Positions 41,277 through 49,413 of a stretch of 64,000 nt of DNA are shown here, piece by piece. Source of the DNA: Bog-473 sp963750075 (GTDB taxonomy: Bacteria; Actinomycetota; Acidimicrobiia; Acidimicrobiales; RAAP-2); contig CAVVPG010000001.1 of NCBI GenBank assembly GCA_963750075.1, positions 1,178,001 to 1,242,000 of the forward strand, read 5' to 3'. The notes under the pieces were generated by a model, which searched no databases, was not told where the DNA came from, and saw only the letters and a program-made list of their open reading frames with translations. The position numbers were made by a program, and so were the translations under genes. Numbering within the stretch: the stretch's first letter is position 1; each line of letters begins with the position of its first letter.

Positions 41277-41952
41277 TGCCGGTGGCGTCGGTCTGCGCCT
41301 CGTGTGAGGACCGCTCGTCGAGGCGCGCCGCAAAGGTCGCGGCCTGGGTCCTGCGCTCCATGCCCAGCTTGGAGAGCAGGTTCGAGACGTAGTTCTTCAC
41401 CGTCTTCTCCGCCAGGAACATGGTCTCGGCGATCTGACGGTTGGTGTACCCCTCGGCGATGAGGTCGAGGATGCGCCGCTCCTGGGGCGTCAGGCTGGCG
41501 ATGCGGGGATCCACATGGGGCCCCTCGCGCAGCCGCTCGAGGACGCGTTCGGTCAAGGCGGGGTCGAGCAGCGATTGCCCTTCCCCGGCTCGCCGGATCG
41601 TGTCGAGGAGGTCGAGGCTGCCGACCTGCTTGAGGACGTAACCGGCTGCCCCGGCCATGATGGAGGCGATCAGCGCCTCGTCGTCGGCGTACGACGTCAG
41701 CATGACGCAGGCGATCTCCGGGTGGCTCGACCTGATGTCCCGGCAGACCTCGACGCCGCTGCCGTCGGGCAGGCGCACGTCGAGGATGGCCACGTCGGGC
41801 TTGGTGGGCGGGATGCGCGCCAGGGCCTCCGCCACCGTGCCCGCTTCGCCGACCACCTCGATGTCGCTGCTGGCCTCGAGCAGCGCGCGCAGGCCGGTCC
41901 GGACCACTTCGTGGTCGTCGAGGAGGAACACACCCAGGCTCACGGCCTGCAT
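41272..41952 (-). CDS. devR: DevR/DosR-type NarL-family response regulator
   Basis: The 226-residue protein follows mycobacterial DosR nearly throughout. It has FLLDDHEVVRTGL (Asp12-Asp13), GEAGTVAEALARIP, AILDVRLPDGSGVEVCRD (phosphorylation at Asp58), MLTSYADDEALIASIMAGAAGYVLK (switch Thr86, Lys108), then the LuxR-type helix-turn-helix LTPQERRILDLIAEGYTNRQIA, followed by ETMFLAEKTVKNYVSNLLS and KLGMERRTQAA. The Lys-Thr-Val-Lys-Asn-Tyr recognition helix is that of DosR, matching the GGGCC/GGGAC boxes nearby. The ATG at 41952 has AGGTGGG upstream. It is divergent from the sensor kinase gene 56 bases away. It should activate the hypoxia/dormancy genes of this region. Confidence 0.93.
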   Translation of the reverse strand: MQAVSLGVFLLDDHEVVRTGLRALLEASSDIEVVGEAGTVAEALARIPPTKPDVAILDVRLPDGSGVEVCRDIRSSHPEIACVMLTSYADDEALIASIMAGAAGYVLKQVGSLDLLDTIRRAGEGQSLLDPALTERVLERLREGPHVDPRIASLTPQERRILDLIAEGYTNRQIAETMFLAEKTVKNYVSNLLSKLGMERRTQAATFAARLDERSSHEAQTDATGT

Positions 41953-42008
41953 CTTCCCACCTGGGGGCTCGGACCTGCTACTCATCCAGAAACTGGACGG
42001 CTCGGGGC

Positions 42009-43163
42009 ATGGATAAGCTCAGGCTGGTGCCGTTTCGACTCATTGAGGATCCGACCAAGCTGCGGAGGGTCCTCGAAGCGACGCTCCTGATCGAGTCGAA
42101 CCTCGAGCTGCCCGAGGTCCTCCGGCACGTGGTCGAGGAGGCACGTTCCATGACGGGGGCCCGCTACGGGGCTCTCGGGGTCCTCGACGAGGACAAGAAG
42201 GCCCTCTCCGAGTTCATCACGGTCGGGCTCTCCCAAGACGAGGAGGCGGCGATCGGTCCTCGCCCGACCGGTCGGGGGGTGCTCGGGCTGCTCATCTTCG
42301 ACCCGCAGACGCTGCGCATCACCGCGATCGGCAGCCATCCCGAGAGCTTCGGCTTTCCGCCCAACCACCCGCCCATGTCGTCCTTCCTGGGCGTCCCGAT
42401 CAAGGTGCGCGACGAGGTCTACGGCAACCTCTACCTGGCCGACAAGATCGGCTGGTCGGAGTTCACCCACGACGACGAGGCGCTGGTCGGCGCCCTTGCG
42501 CAGGCGGCCGGCATCGCGATAGAGAACGCCCGCCTCCACCAGCGGGTGCGCCGGTCCGCGGTCTTCGAGGACCGCGACCGCGTGGCCCGGGACCTCCACG
42601 ACACCGTGATCCAACGGCTGTTCGCTCTCGGGCTCACGCTGCAGGGCCTGGCCGCCCGGCTCCCGACCGAGACCGCGAACAAGCTGGGCGGCGCCGTCAC
42701 GGAGATCGACGGCGTGATCGCGCAGGTGCGATCGACGATCTACGAGCTCGGCATGGGTGACGAGAGCCGGGGCGTCCGCGACGACATCACGAAGCTCGTG
42801 CACGAGCTCCACCAGGTGGTGGGCTTCGAGGTCGAGCTGACCTTCACGGGCCCGCTCGACGCGACGCTGAACGATCAGCTCCGTGAGCACCTGCTCGCCA
42901 CCATCCGGGAGGCGCTCACCAACGTCGGCAAGCACGCGCAGGCGACGCGGGCGTCGGTCGACGTGGGGGTGGACGCGGCGTCGTGCTCACTGACGATCAG
43001 CGACGATGGGATCGGTATCGCCGGGGACTCCTCCACATGGGGCGGCGGTCTCGGGCTCCCGAACCTGCGCCGGCGGGCGGAGAAGCTCCACGGCACACTG
43101 TCGGTCGATGCCGCGCCCGGCGGCGGGACCGTGCTCGCGTGGACGGTGCCGCTCGCCACCTAG
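42009..43163 (+). CDS. devS: DevS/DosS-type sensor kinase with a single heme-GAF domain
   Basis: The 384-residue kinase has a GAF domain at about 25-178 with ARYGALGVLDED, GRGVLGLLIFDPQTLRI and GFPPNHPPMSSFLGVPI. His120 in that last segment aligns with His149, the proximal heme ligand of M. tuberculosis DosS. HisKA_3 follows (EDRDRVARDLHDTVIQRLF, phospho-acceptor His197), then HATPase_c with IREALTNVGKHAQAT, DDGIGI and GGGLGLPNLRRRAEKLHG. Mycobacterial DosS and DosT have two GAF domains and about 575 residues, so this protein lacks the second GAF. It probably senses O2, NO, CO or redox through heme and phosphorylates the adjacent DevR. The first universal stress gene starts 45 bases downstream, likely in one operon. 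Confidence 0.9.
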   Translation: MDKLRLVPFRLIEDPTKLRRVLEATLLIESNLELPEVLRHVVEEARSMTGARYGALGVLDEDKKALSEFITVGLSQDEEAAIGPRPTGRGVLGLLIFDPQTLRITAIGSHPESFGFPPNHPPMSSFLGVPIKVRDEVYGNLYLADKIGWSEFTHDDEALVGALAQAAGIAIENARLHQRVRRSAVFEDRDRVARDLHDTVIQRLFALGLTLQGLAARLPTETANKLGGAVTEIDGVIAQVRSTIYELGMGDESRGVRDDITKLVHELHQVVGFEVELTFTGPLDATLNDQLREHLLATIREALTNVGKHAQATRASVDVGVDAASCSLTISDDGIGIAGDSSTWGGGLGLPNLRRRAEKLHGTLSVDAAPGGGTVLAWTVPLAT

Positions 43164-43207
43164 CGGGAGCGGCGAAGATCAGACGCGCAACCAGGAGGCA
43201 GACAGCA

Positions 43208-43648
43208 ATGGCAGACGCACCGGCGTCCGGCAGGATCGTGGTCGGCATCGACGGGTCGCCGTCCTCGCTCGACGCCCTTGACTGGGCCGCCCGCCAGGCC
43301 GACCTGACGGGGTGCAGCCTCGAGATCGTGATGACGTGGCTGTGGCCGTCGAGCTACGGCTGGGCCGTGCCCATCCCCACCGACTTCGATCCCGAAGAGG
43401 ACGTCCGGCGCTCCCTCGAAACCGCCGTAGACAGGGTCCGCGCCCGCTACCCGAACCTGCGGATCGACCCCCGGGTCGTGAGCGGGCATCCTGCCCCGAT
43501 CCTGGTCGAGGCCTCCAAGGGCGCCGACCTCCTCGTCGTCGGGAGCCGCGGCCACGGCGAGTTCGTCGGGATGCTCATCGGCTCGGTCAGCGAGTTCTGC
43601 GCGACGAATGGGCACTGCCCGGTCCTGGTGCACCGGGCGACCGTCTAA
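43208..43648 (+). CDS. Universal stress protein (UspA family) 1
   Basis: The 146-residue single-domain UspA protein starts RIVVGIDGSPSSLDALDWAARQA and ends VVGSRGHGEFVGMLIGSVSEFC then CPVLVHR. The G-2x-G-9x-G-S/T pattern for ATP binding is complete. AGGAGG precedes the ATG by nine bases. It lies directly behind the sensor kinase gene and before a second family member, 12 bases apart. In mycobacteria most ATP-binding Usps of this kind are DosR-induced and help arrest growth under hypoxia. Confidence 0.93.
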   Translation: MADAPASGRIVVGIDGSPSSLDALDWAARQADLTGCSLEIVMTWLWPSSYGWAVPIPTDFDPEEDVRRSLETAVDRVRARYPNLRIDPRVVSGHPAPILVEASKGADLLVVGSRGHGEFVGMLIGSVSEFCATNGHCPVLVHRATV

Positions 43649-43660
43649 GAGACGGCAGGG

Positions 43661-44083
43661 ATGGCCGATCCCCAACGGCGCATCGTGGTCGGGGTCGACG
43701 GTTCACCCGCCTCCGAGCGCGCCCTGGACTGGGCCGTCGCCGAGGCGCAGCGCACCGGCGGCTCCCTTCATGTCGTGTGCGCCTGGGTGTTCCCGATGGC
43801 GCTCGGCTATGCCTTCACCACCACGGTGCACGACGTGCGCCAGGCCGCCCAGGACGTGGTCGACCGCGCCCTCACCCGCGTCGCGGAGCTCGCTCCCGGT
43901 CTGGCCGTCACCGGTGAGACCACCGAGCAGCTGCCCGCGCCGGCGCTGGTTGCGGCCTCGAAGGGCGCGGCGCTGCTCGTGGTGGGCTCGCGTGGCCTCG
44001 GCGGGTTCGAAGAGCTCCTGCTCGGCTCGGTCAGCCAGTTCTGCACCCGGCGCGCCGCCTGCTCGGTCGTCGTGGTGCGCTGA
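43661..44083 (+). CDS. Universal stress protein (UspA family) 2
   Basis: The 140-residue protein reads RRIVVGVDGSPASERALDWAVAEA, VVCAWVFPMALGY and VVGSRGLGGFEELLLGSVSQFC then CSVVVVR. The ATP-binding glycine pattern is intact. It is the last gene of the devS-usp-usp run. The similarity to the preceding gene at both ends indicates tandem duplication, with a divergent middle. It converges on a third family member on the opposite strand with 14 bases between stops. Confidence 0.93.
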   Translation: MADPQRRIVVGVDGSPASERALDWAVAEAQRTGGSLHVVCAWVFPMALGYAFTTTVHDVRQAAQDVVDRALTRVAELAPGLAVTGETTEQLPAPALVAASKGAALLVVGSRGLGGFEELLLGSVSQFCTRRAACSVVVVR

Positions 44084-44097
44084 GGGAGCCGACCGCT

Positions 44098-44520
44098 TCA
44101 GCCGCCTCGGGGGGAATGCGGGACGATCGTCACGGGCACCTGGGCGTGCTCGGCCAGTTCCAGGCTCGTGCTCCCGAGGAGCGTCCCGGCATGGGCGCCC
44201 GCGCCACGCGAACCGACCACGAGGAGCAGGGCCGACTCGGGCGGCTCGGCCATGCGGAGCAGCGCGCCGCACGGATCGCCGTCGACGACGTGCCATTCCA
44301 CGTCGGCGGGGTCGAGTCCGGCGTCGACGGCGGTATTCAGCGCCAAGTCGCCGTCGACGTGGCCGTGCCCGGCCATGCCCGCGTGCTCCAGGAGCCCGAC
44401 GGCGTGCACCACCCGCAGGCGAGCGTCCAGGGCGAGCGCGGCCGTGGCCGCCCAGGCGACGGCTGACCGCGCATCGTCGGAGCCGTCGTAGCCGACCACC
44501 ACGCGACGCTCCTCCGTCAC
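44098..44520 (-). CDS. Universal stress protein (UspA family) 3
   Basis: The 140-residue protein starts at a GTG (VTEERRVVVGYDGSDDARSAVAWA) with GGAGGTGGGG upstream, and ends VVGSRGAGAHAGTLLGSTSLELAEHAQVPVTIVPH. The ATP-binding pattern G-2x-G-9x-G-S is intact. The central part is much more divergent from the other two Usps. The start overlaps the stop of the deacetylase-like gene by four bases, so it is coupled with the deacetylase and acetyltransferase genes rather than with the devS run. Confidence 0.9.
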   Translation of the reverse strand: MTEERRVVVGYDGSDDARSAVAWAATAALALDARLRVVHAVGLLEHAGMAGHGHVDGDLALNTAVDAGLDPADVEWHVVDGDPCGALLRMAEPPESALLLVVGSRGAGAHAGTLLGSTSLELAEHAQVPVTIVPHSPRGG

Positions 44521-45557
44521 GGCCCCACCTCCATGTGGACGCGGTCGACGGCGCGCAGTCGCTCGGTACGGTCGGCTTGCAGCTGTGCCATCCCCGGGCC
44601 ACCCGAGGTCGGCGCGGGAGGCCGGCCTCCGGCGCCCAGCAGGGCACCGAGCGTCGCCTCCACCGAGGACGCGAGCGAGGCGGGGTTGTACCCGCCCTCG
44701 AGGAAGAGGGCGAGGCGGCCCGGCCGCGGTGCGAGCTCGGCGACCACGCGAGCGAGCTCCGCGAAGTCCCCGCTGGAGAGCTCGAGCTCGCCCAGCGGGT
44801 CGGCCTGATGCGCGTCGAAGCCGCACGAGACCAGCACCCAGTCGGGGGCGAAATCCTCCATGGCCGGGCGCGCCATTTCGTCGAGGGCGCTGCGCACGAC
44901 GTCGCCGGTCGCCCCCGGCGGCAGAGGCAGGTTGAGGGTGAGGCCGGGCGCACCCGTTCCGCCCACCTCGTCGGGCCGGCCGGTCCCGGGGAACAGCGGG
45001 TGCTGGTGGGTCGAGACGTAGAGCACGTCGGGGTCGTCCCAGAAGATGGCCTGGGTGCCGTTGCCGTGGTGCACGTCCCAGTCGACGATCAGGACCCGCT
45101 CACCCAGCGCGGTGCGCGACGCCGCTGCCACGGCCACGTTGTTCACCAGGCAGAACCCCATCGCCCGGTCGGCGGTGGCGTGGTGGCCGGGTGGGCGGAC
45201 GGGCACGAAGGCGACGCCCTCGCCCCGGCGCTCCAGCTCGGCCAGCGCCGCCAGGCCGGCCCCCGCGGCGCGGCGGGCGGCCAGCCACGAATCCGGGCGG
45301 GCGTAGGTGTCGGGGTCGATGTCGCCGCCGCCCCGGGCGCAGAACGCCTCGAGCTCGGCCAGATAGGCCGGGCTGTGCACCCGCGACAGCTCGGCCAGGG
45401 TGGCCTCCATGACGGGTGCATAGACCACATCGTCGTCGAGGCCCAGCGCCCGCACGCCGTCCATGACGGCGAACATCCGTGCCGGCTGTTCGGGGTGGTA
45501 GCTGCCGCCGTCGTGCTCCGCGATGCCCGTGGGGCCCGCCACGACCAGCATCGTCAC
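44517..45557 (-). CDS. Histone-deacetylase-superfamily (AcuC/acetylpolyamine amidohydrolase-like) enzyme
   Basis: The 346-residue zinc hydrolase shows all class II HDAC-like signatures: YHPEQPARM, RPPGHHATADRAMGFCLVNN with the catalytic His pair, VLIVDWDVHHGNGTQAIFWDD and CGFDAHQADPLG supplying zinc ligands, and LEGGYNPASLA. It removes acetyl groups from Lys of proteins, such as acetyl-CoA synthetase, or from polyamines. Start and stop overlap the neighbouring genes by four bases each, giving a GNAT-deacetylase-Usp operon. That suggests a reversible acetylation switch under stress conditions, which is inference from arrangement. Confidence 0.92.
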   Translation of the reverse strand: MTMLVVAGPTGIAEHDGGSYHPEQPARMFAVMDGVRALGLDDDVVYAPVMEATLAELSRVHSPAYLAELEAFCARGGGDIDPDTYARPDSWLAARRAAGAGLAALAELERRGEGVAFVPVRPPGHHATADRAMGFCLVNNVAVAAASRTALGERVLIVDWDVHHGNGTQAIFWDDPDVLYVSTHQHPLFPGTGRPDEVGGTGAPGLTLNLPLPPGATGDVVRSALDEMARPAMEDFAPDWVLVSCGFDAHQADPLGELELSSGDFAELARVVAELAPRPGRLALFLEGGYNPASLASSVEATLGALLGAGGRPPAPTSGGPGMAQLQADRTERLRAVDRVHMEVGP

Positions 45558-46183
45558 GCCGGCGTCTCCGGCGCGACCCGGGTCGCCTCCCGAGCCGCCA
45601 GCGCGGCCCGGTAGTCGTCGGTGACGGCGATAGGGAACCGCAGCGTCACCGTCCCGTACTCCACTCCGGAGCTGACCGGGAAGCCGGCGTGGCGGAACAC
45701 GTCCAGCATGGTGCGGTTCTCCGCCAGCGTCTCGGCCCTGAAGACCTCCACGCCACGCTGCCGGGCGGCGCGGGCGAGTTCGTCGAGAAGGAGCGCTCCG
45801 ATCCCGTGGTGCTGGAACTCGTCGGCCACCACGAACGCCACCTCGGCCTCGGTCTCCCCCGGCACCCGGTCGAAGCGGCCTACCGCGATGAGGCGGTCGC
45901 CGGCCGTGGCCACGAGGGCAAGGCGGTTCACGTAGTCCACGGTGGTAAAGCGCGCCACTTCGGCGTGCGAGAGCGTCGGGTGAAAGGTGAAGAAGCGCAT
46001 GTACACCGATTGGGGCGACAGGTGCCGGTGGAACTCGACCAGCCGCGCCGCATCGTCGGGTCGGATCGGACGGACGTGGTAGCGCAGCGCCCCATCGCCG
46101 GCGACATCGCGTTCGAGATCGTGTGGGTAGCCGACCGGGTCGTCGCTTGCCTCGGTGGCGGCGGTCTTTGCCAGGGGTGCCAT
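45554..46183 (-). CDS. GNAT-family acetyltransferase (Pat-like domain)
   Basis: From the ATG at 46183, which follows GGACGAGGAG, the protein has 209 residues. The GNAT domain contains YHVRPIRPDDAARLVEFHRHLSPQSVYMRFF, the acetyl-CoA-binding segment VAFVVADEFQHHGIGALLLDELARAARQRG, and ENRTMLDVFRHAGF. The opening pattern is that of the catalytic domain of mycobacterial Pat (Rv0998) and bacterial protein Lys acetyltransferases, but the cAMP-binding domain of Pat is absent. Coupled to a deacetylase gene, it probably acts on the same acceptors. Longer readings upstream lack support. Confidence 0.88.
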   Translation of the reverse strand: MAPLAKTAATEASDDPVGYPHDLERDVAGDGALRYHVRPIRPDDAARLVEFHRHLSPQSVYMRFFTFHPTLSHAEVARFTTVDYVNRLALVATAGDRLIAVGRFDRVPGETEAEVAFVVADEFQHHGIGALLLDELARAARQRGVEVFRAETLAENRTMLDVFRHAGFPVSSGVEYGTVTLRFPIAVTDDYRAALAAREATRVAPETPA

Positions 46184-46233
46184 GGCGCTCTCCTCGTCCA
46201 CATCAATGCTAGGTGTGCGGTCCACGCCGTCGC

Positions 46234-46581
46234 TCAGGCATCGGACATGAGGCGTGAACGGGTGACGAAGTGACGATCCCCGAAGGCGGGGAGCGAGAAC
46301 CCCTCCGGTTCCCCATCGGCGACGTCGAGGATCAGCTGCGTGTGCTTCCACGCCTCGTACTGCCGGGCGTCGATGTAGAACGGGCAGCCGCCCGGGGTGC
46401 CGAGGAGCACGTCGTGATCGCCGATCAACAGCTCACCCTCGTCGAAGCACAGCGGGAGGCTGCCGTCGCAGCAACCCCCCGACTGGAAGAAGAACACCGG
46501 CCCGCGCTCAGCCACCAACCGAGCCACGGCCTCGAGCGCCTCCGGCGTCGCGACCACGCCCGGCGAATTCGTGGGACCCAC
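46234..46581 (-). CDS. DUF779 protein
   Basis: The 115-residue protein carries FFFQSGGCCDGSLPLCFD with a conserved Cys pair, then LLGTPGGCPFYIDARQYEAWKHTQLILDVADGEPEGFSLPAFGDRHFVTR, the standard DUF779 sequence. DUF779 genes typically sit next to aldehyde dehydrogenases of the ExaC/AldA type, as here, nine bases after that gene, but the function is unknown. The Cys-rich patch suggests metal binding or a redox role. The gene follows the aldehyde dehydrogenase in one operon. Confidence 0.9.
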   Translation of the reverse strand: MGPTNSPGVVATPEALEAVARLVAERGPVFFFQSGGCCDGSLPLCFDEGELLIGDHDVLLGTPGGCPFYIDARQYEAWKHTQLILDVADGEPEGFSLPAFGDRHFVTRSRLMSDA

Positions 46582-46590
46582 CGTTTCGGC

Positions 46591-48165
46591 CTAGAAGAAC
46601 CCGAGTGGCTTCGCACTGTAGCTGACCAAGAGGTTCTTCGTCTGCGAGTAGTGCTCGAGCATCATCGCGTGGTTCTCGCGTCCCACTCCGGAGATCTTGT
46701 ACCCGCCGAACGCCGCCCCGGCCGGGTAGAGGTGGTAGCAGTTGGTCCACACCCGGCCCGCCTTGATGGCACGTCCCATCCGGTACGCGAGGTTGCCGTT
46801 GCGAGTCCACACCCCCGCGCCGAGCCCGTACAAGGTGTCGTTGGCGATCGACACCGCGTCGGACTCGCCCCTGAAGGTGGTCACGGCGAGGACCGGGCCG
46901 AAGATCTCCTCCTGGAACACCCGCATCTTGTTGTCGCCCTTGAGGACGGTCGGCTGGAAGTAGTACCCGTCCTCGAGCTCCCCTGGCAGCGAGGCGGCGG
47001 CGCCTCCGATGAGGCACTGGGCGCCCTCCTGGAGCCCGATGTCGACATAGGAGGCGATCTTCTCCATCTGCTGCGCCGAGTTCTGGGCCCCGAGCATCGT
47101 GGCCGGGTCGAGGGGATCGCCCTGGCGGATCCGCCCGATGCGCTCCAGGCAGCGCTCCATGAAGCGGTCGTAGATCGACTCCTCGATGAGGGCGCGCGAC
47201 GGGCACGTGCAGACCTCCCCCTTGTTGAAGGCATACAGCACAAGACCCTCGATCGCCTTGTCGAGGAACTCGTCGTCCTCGTCCATGACGTCGGCGAAGA
47301 AGATGTTGGGCGACTTGCCTCCGAGCTCCACCGTCGACGGGATCAGGTTCTGGGCGGCGTACTGCATGATCAGGCGACCGGTGGTGGTCTCACCGGTGAA
47401 GCCGATCTTGGCGATGCGCGGACTGCTGGCCAGCGCCTTGCCGATTTCGCCGCCGGGACCCGTGACGATGTTGACCACGCCGGGCGGAACGAGGTCGGCA
47501 ATGACCTCGGCCAGCTTCAGGATGGACCACGGCGTCGGGCTCGCCGGCTTGACGACGGTGCAGTTGCCGGCCGCGAGGGCGGGAGCAATCTTCCATGCCG
47601 CCATGAGAATGGGGAAGTTGAACGGGATGATCTGGCCCACGACGCCCAGTGGTTCGTGGAAGTGGTACGCGACCGTGTCCTTGTCGATCTCGGTCGTGCG
47701 CCCCTCGAGCGAGCGCGTCTCGCTGGCGAAGTACCGGAAGTGGTCGGCGGCGAGCGGAATGTCCGCGGCCAGGGTCTCACGAACCGGCTTGCCGTTCTCC
47801 CAGGTCTCGGCGACCGCGAGCATCTCGCGATTCGCATCGATGGCGTCGGCGATCCGGTTCAGCACGGCTGCTCGCTCGGTCAGCGACGTCTCTCCCCAGG
47901 CGTCCTTGGCTGCGTGGGCCGCGTCGAGAGCGAGGTCGACATCCTCCGCCGTCGACCTCGCCACCTCACAGAAGGGCTTGCCGTTCACAGGGCTGACGTT
48001 GACCATGTAGCGACCCTGCGCCGGGGGCACCCATTGGCCGCCGATGAAGTTCTCGTAGCGTGCCTTGACGTCGACCAGGCTGCCCGCACGTCCGGGTGCG
48101 ACGTACGGTGTCGAGGAAACTTGCTCTTCGGTGGCTGTCGCTTGGGGGTCTGAGGTCAGCGTCAT
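46591..48165 (-). CDS. NAD-dependent aldehyde dehydrogenase (ExaC/AldA-like)
   Basis: The 524-residue enzyme shows PLGVVGQIIPFNFPILMAAWKIAPALAAGN, KIGFTGETTTGRLIM, the Glu motif ELGGKSPNIFF and the catalytic Cys in FNKGEVCTCPSRALI. The C-terminal NCYHLYPAGAAFGGYKISGVGRENH completes it. The sequence type is that of acetaldehyde/ethanol-oxidation enzymes induced with DUF779. GGAG lies seven bases ahead of the ATG at 48165, and a further in-frame ATG at 48261 is not supported. The dormancy box at 48300 lies about 142 bases upstream, shared with the divergent alcohol dehydrogenase, so both may be coinduced. Confidence 0.95.
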   Translation of the reverse strand: MTLTSDPQATATEEQVSSTPYVAPGRAGSLVDVKARYENFIGGQWVPPAQGRYMVNVSPVNGKPFCEVARSTAEDVDLALDAAHAAKDAWGETSLTERAAVLNRIADAIDANREMLAVAETWENGKPVRETLAADIPLAADHFRYFASETRSLEGRTTEIDKDTVAYHFHEPLGVVGQIIPFNFPILMAAWKIAPALAAGNCTVVKPASPTPWSILKLAEVIADLVPPGVVNIVTGPGGEIGKALASSPRIAKIGFTGETTTGRLIMQYAAQNLIPSTVELGGKSPNIFFADVMDEDDEFLDKAIEGLVLYAFNKGEVCTCPSRALIEESIYDRFMERCLERIGRIRQGDPLDPATMLGAQNSAQQMEKIASYVDIGLQEGAQCLIGGAAASLPGELEDGYYFQPTVLKGDNKMRVFQEEIFGPVLAVTTFRGESDAVSIANDTLYGLGAGVWTRNGNLAYRMGRAIKAGRVWTNCYHLYPAGAAFGGYKISGVGRENHAMMLEHYSQTKNLLVSYSAKPLGFF

Positions 48166-48299
48166 GGCATGTCTCCTTGCTGAAGTGCGCACGCGGCACA
48201 CGGAATTTTCGTCCGCGTCGTCGAGTCCGCAAAGGATCCGATCGACCCGACAGTCCGCCACTGCACCATCAACGCTACGGGCGGTGCGGTGCGATCAGT

Positions 48300-48314
48300 A
48301 GGGCCGAAGGTCCA
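48300..48314. promoter_or_regulatory. DevR/OsdR-like dormancy box 7
   Basis: AGGGCCGAAGGTCCA lies 37-51 bases upstream of the alcohol dehydrogenase start, the position of an activator touching the -35 region if the message begins at or near the start codon. Its 14-base core is identical to box 1. Confidence 0.75.
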
Positions 48315-48350
48315 TTGGCACGCCGCCGGGCGCGCCCTACGCTGACGCCG

Positions 48351-49361
48351 ATGCCGGATCTGATGCACGCGTGGGTCGTTGACCGGCCCGGCCCGGTCGA
48401 TGGCGGTCCGCTTGTGCGCGTCGAGCGGGAGGTGCCCGGGCCCGGGCCCGGGCAGGTGCGCGTACGCGTGCGCGTCTGCGGCGTGTGCCGGACGGATCTC
48501 CACCTGGCCGAGGGGGACCTCGTGCCGCGGCACCCGCGCGTCACGCCGGGCCACGAGGTGGTCGGCGTGGTGGATCGGCTGGGTCCCGGCGCCTCCCGCT
48601 GGCGCGAGGGCGACCGCATCGGCGTGCCGTGGCTGGCCCACACCTGTGGCACCTGCCGGTTCTGCGCCGCCGGGCGCGAGAACCTGTGCCTGGCTCCACG
48701 CTTCACCGGCTGGGACGTCGACGGCGGCTACGCGGAGTACGCCGTCGTCGAGGAGGCCTACGCCTACGCGCTACCCGAGGGATTCGATGACGTGGAGGTG
48801 GCGCCGCTCCTCTGCGCGGGCATCATCGGGTACCGGGCCCTGCGCCGGGCCAACCTCCCCGAGGGCGGCCGGCTCGGCATCTACGGCTTCGGGGGTTCGG
48901 CGCACATCACGGCACAGGTCGCCCTGGCCCACGGCGCCCGCGTCCACGTGATGACCCGGTCGCCCGAAGCCCAGGCGCTGGCGCTCGCGCTAGGAGTCAC
49001 CAGCGCCACCGGCGCGGCCGACGCCCCTCCGGAGCCCCTCGACTCGGCCATCCTGTTCGCGCCGGTCGGCACGCTCGTGCCCCCCGCGTTGGCCGCGCTC
49101 GACCGGGGCGGGACGCTGGCCATCGCCGGCATCCATCTCAGCGACGTGCCCGCGCTCGACTACCAGGCACACCTCTTCGAGGAGCGGACCCTGCAGAGCG
49201 TGACCGCCAACACCCGCCGGGACGGGGAGGAGTTCCTGGCAGAGGCCGCCCGGATCCACCTGAAGGTGTCGGCGACGCCGTACCCGATGGACCGGGCCGA
49301 TGCGGCGCTGCGCGACCTTGCCGCGGACCGGGTCAACGGCGCTGCCGTCCTCGTCGCATGA
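48351..49361 (+). CDS. Zinc-dependent alcohol dehydrogenase (AdhA-like)
   Basis: The 336-residue medium-chain dehydrogenase has the catalytic zinc site CGVCRTDLHLAEGD and GHEVVGVV, the structural zinc Cys cluster CGTCRFCAAGRENLC, and the nucleotide-binding fold LGIYGFGGSAHITAQVALAHGARVHVMTRS. The sequence PWLAHTCGTCRFC and GYRALRRANLPEG are those of the AdhA-type group that acts on ethanol and other primary alcohols. The ATG at 48351 has no ribosome-binding site, so either a leaderless message or a start at the ATG at 48363 is likely. The dormancy box upstream and the divergent aldehyde dehydrogenase suggest an ethanol/acetaldehyde step under oxygen limitation. Confidence 0.92.
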   Translation: MPDLMHAWVVDRPGPVDGGPLVRVEREVPGPGPGQVRVRVRVCGVCRTDLHLAEGDLVPRHPRVTPGHEVVGVVDRLGPGASRWREGDRIGVPWLAHTCGTCRFCAAGRENLCLAPRFTGWDVDGGYAEYAVVEEAYAYALPEGFDDVEVAPLLCAGIIGYRALRRANLPEGGRLGIYGFGGSAHITAQVALAHGARVHVMTRSPEAQALALALGVTSATGAADAPPEPLDSAILFAPVGTLVPPALAALDRGGTLAIAGIHLSDVPALDYQAHLFEERTLQSVTANTRRDGEEFLAEAARIHLKVSATPYPMDRADAALRDLAADRVNGAAVLVA

Positions 49362-49413
49362 GCCGGGACCATCGACCCTGTGCGCGTCCCCCGGTGGCGG
49401 GCAGAATGAGCGG

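Noticed and set aside
46184..46233. Additional dormancy box AGGTGTGCGGTCC upstream of the GNAT gene
   Set aside because: It is one base shorter than the consensus and the palindromic symmetry is lost.
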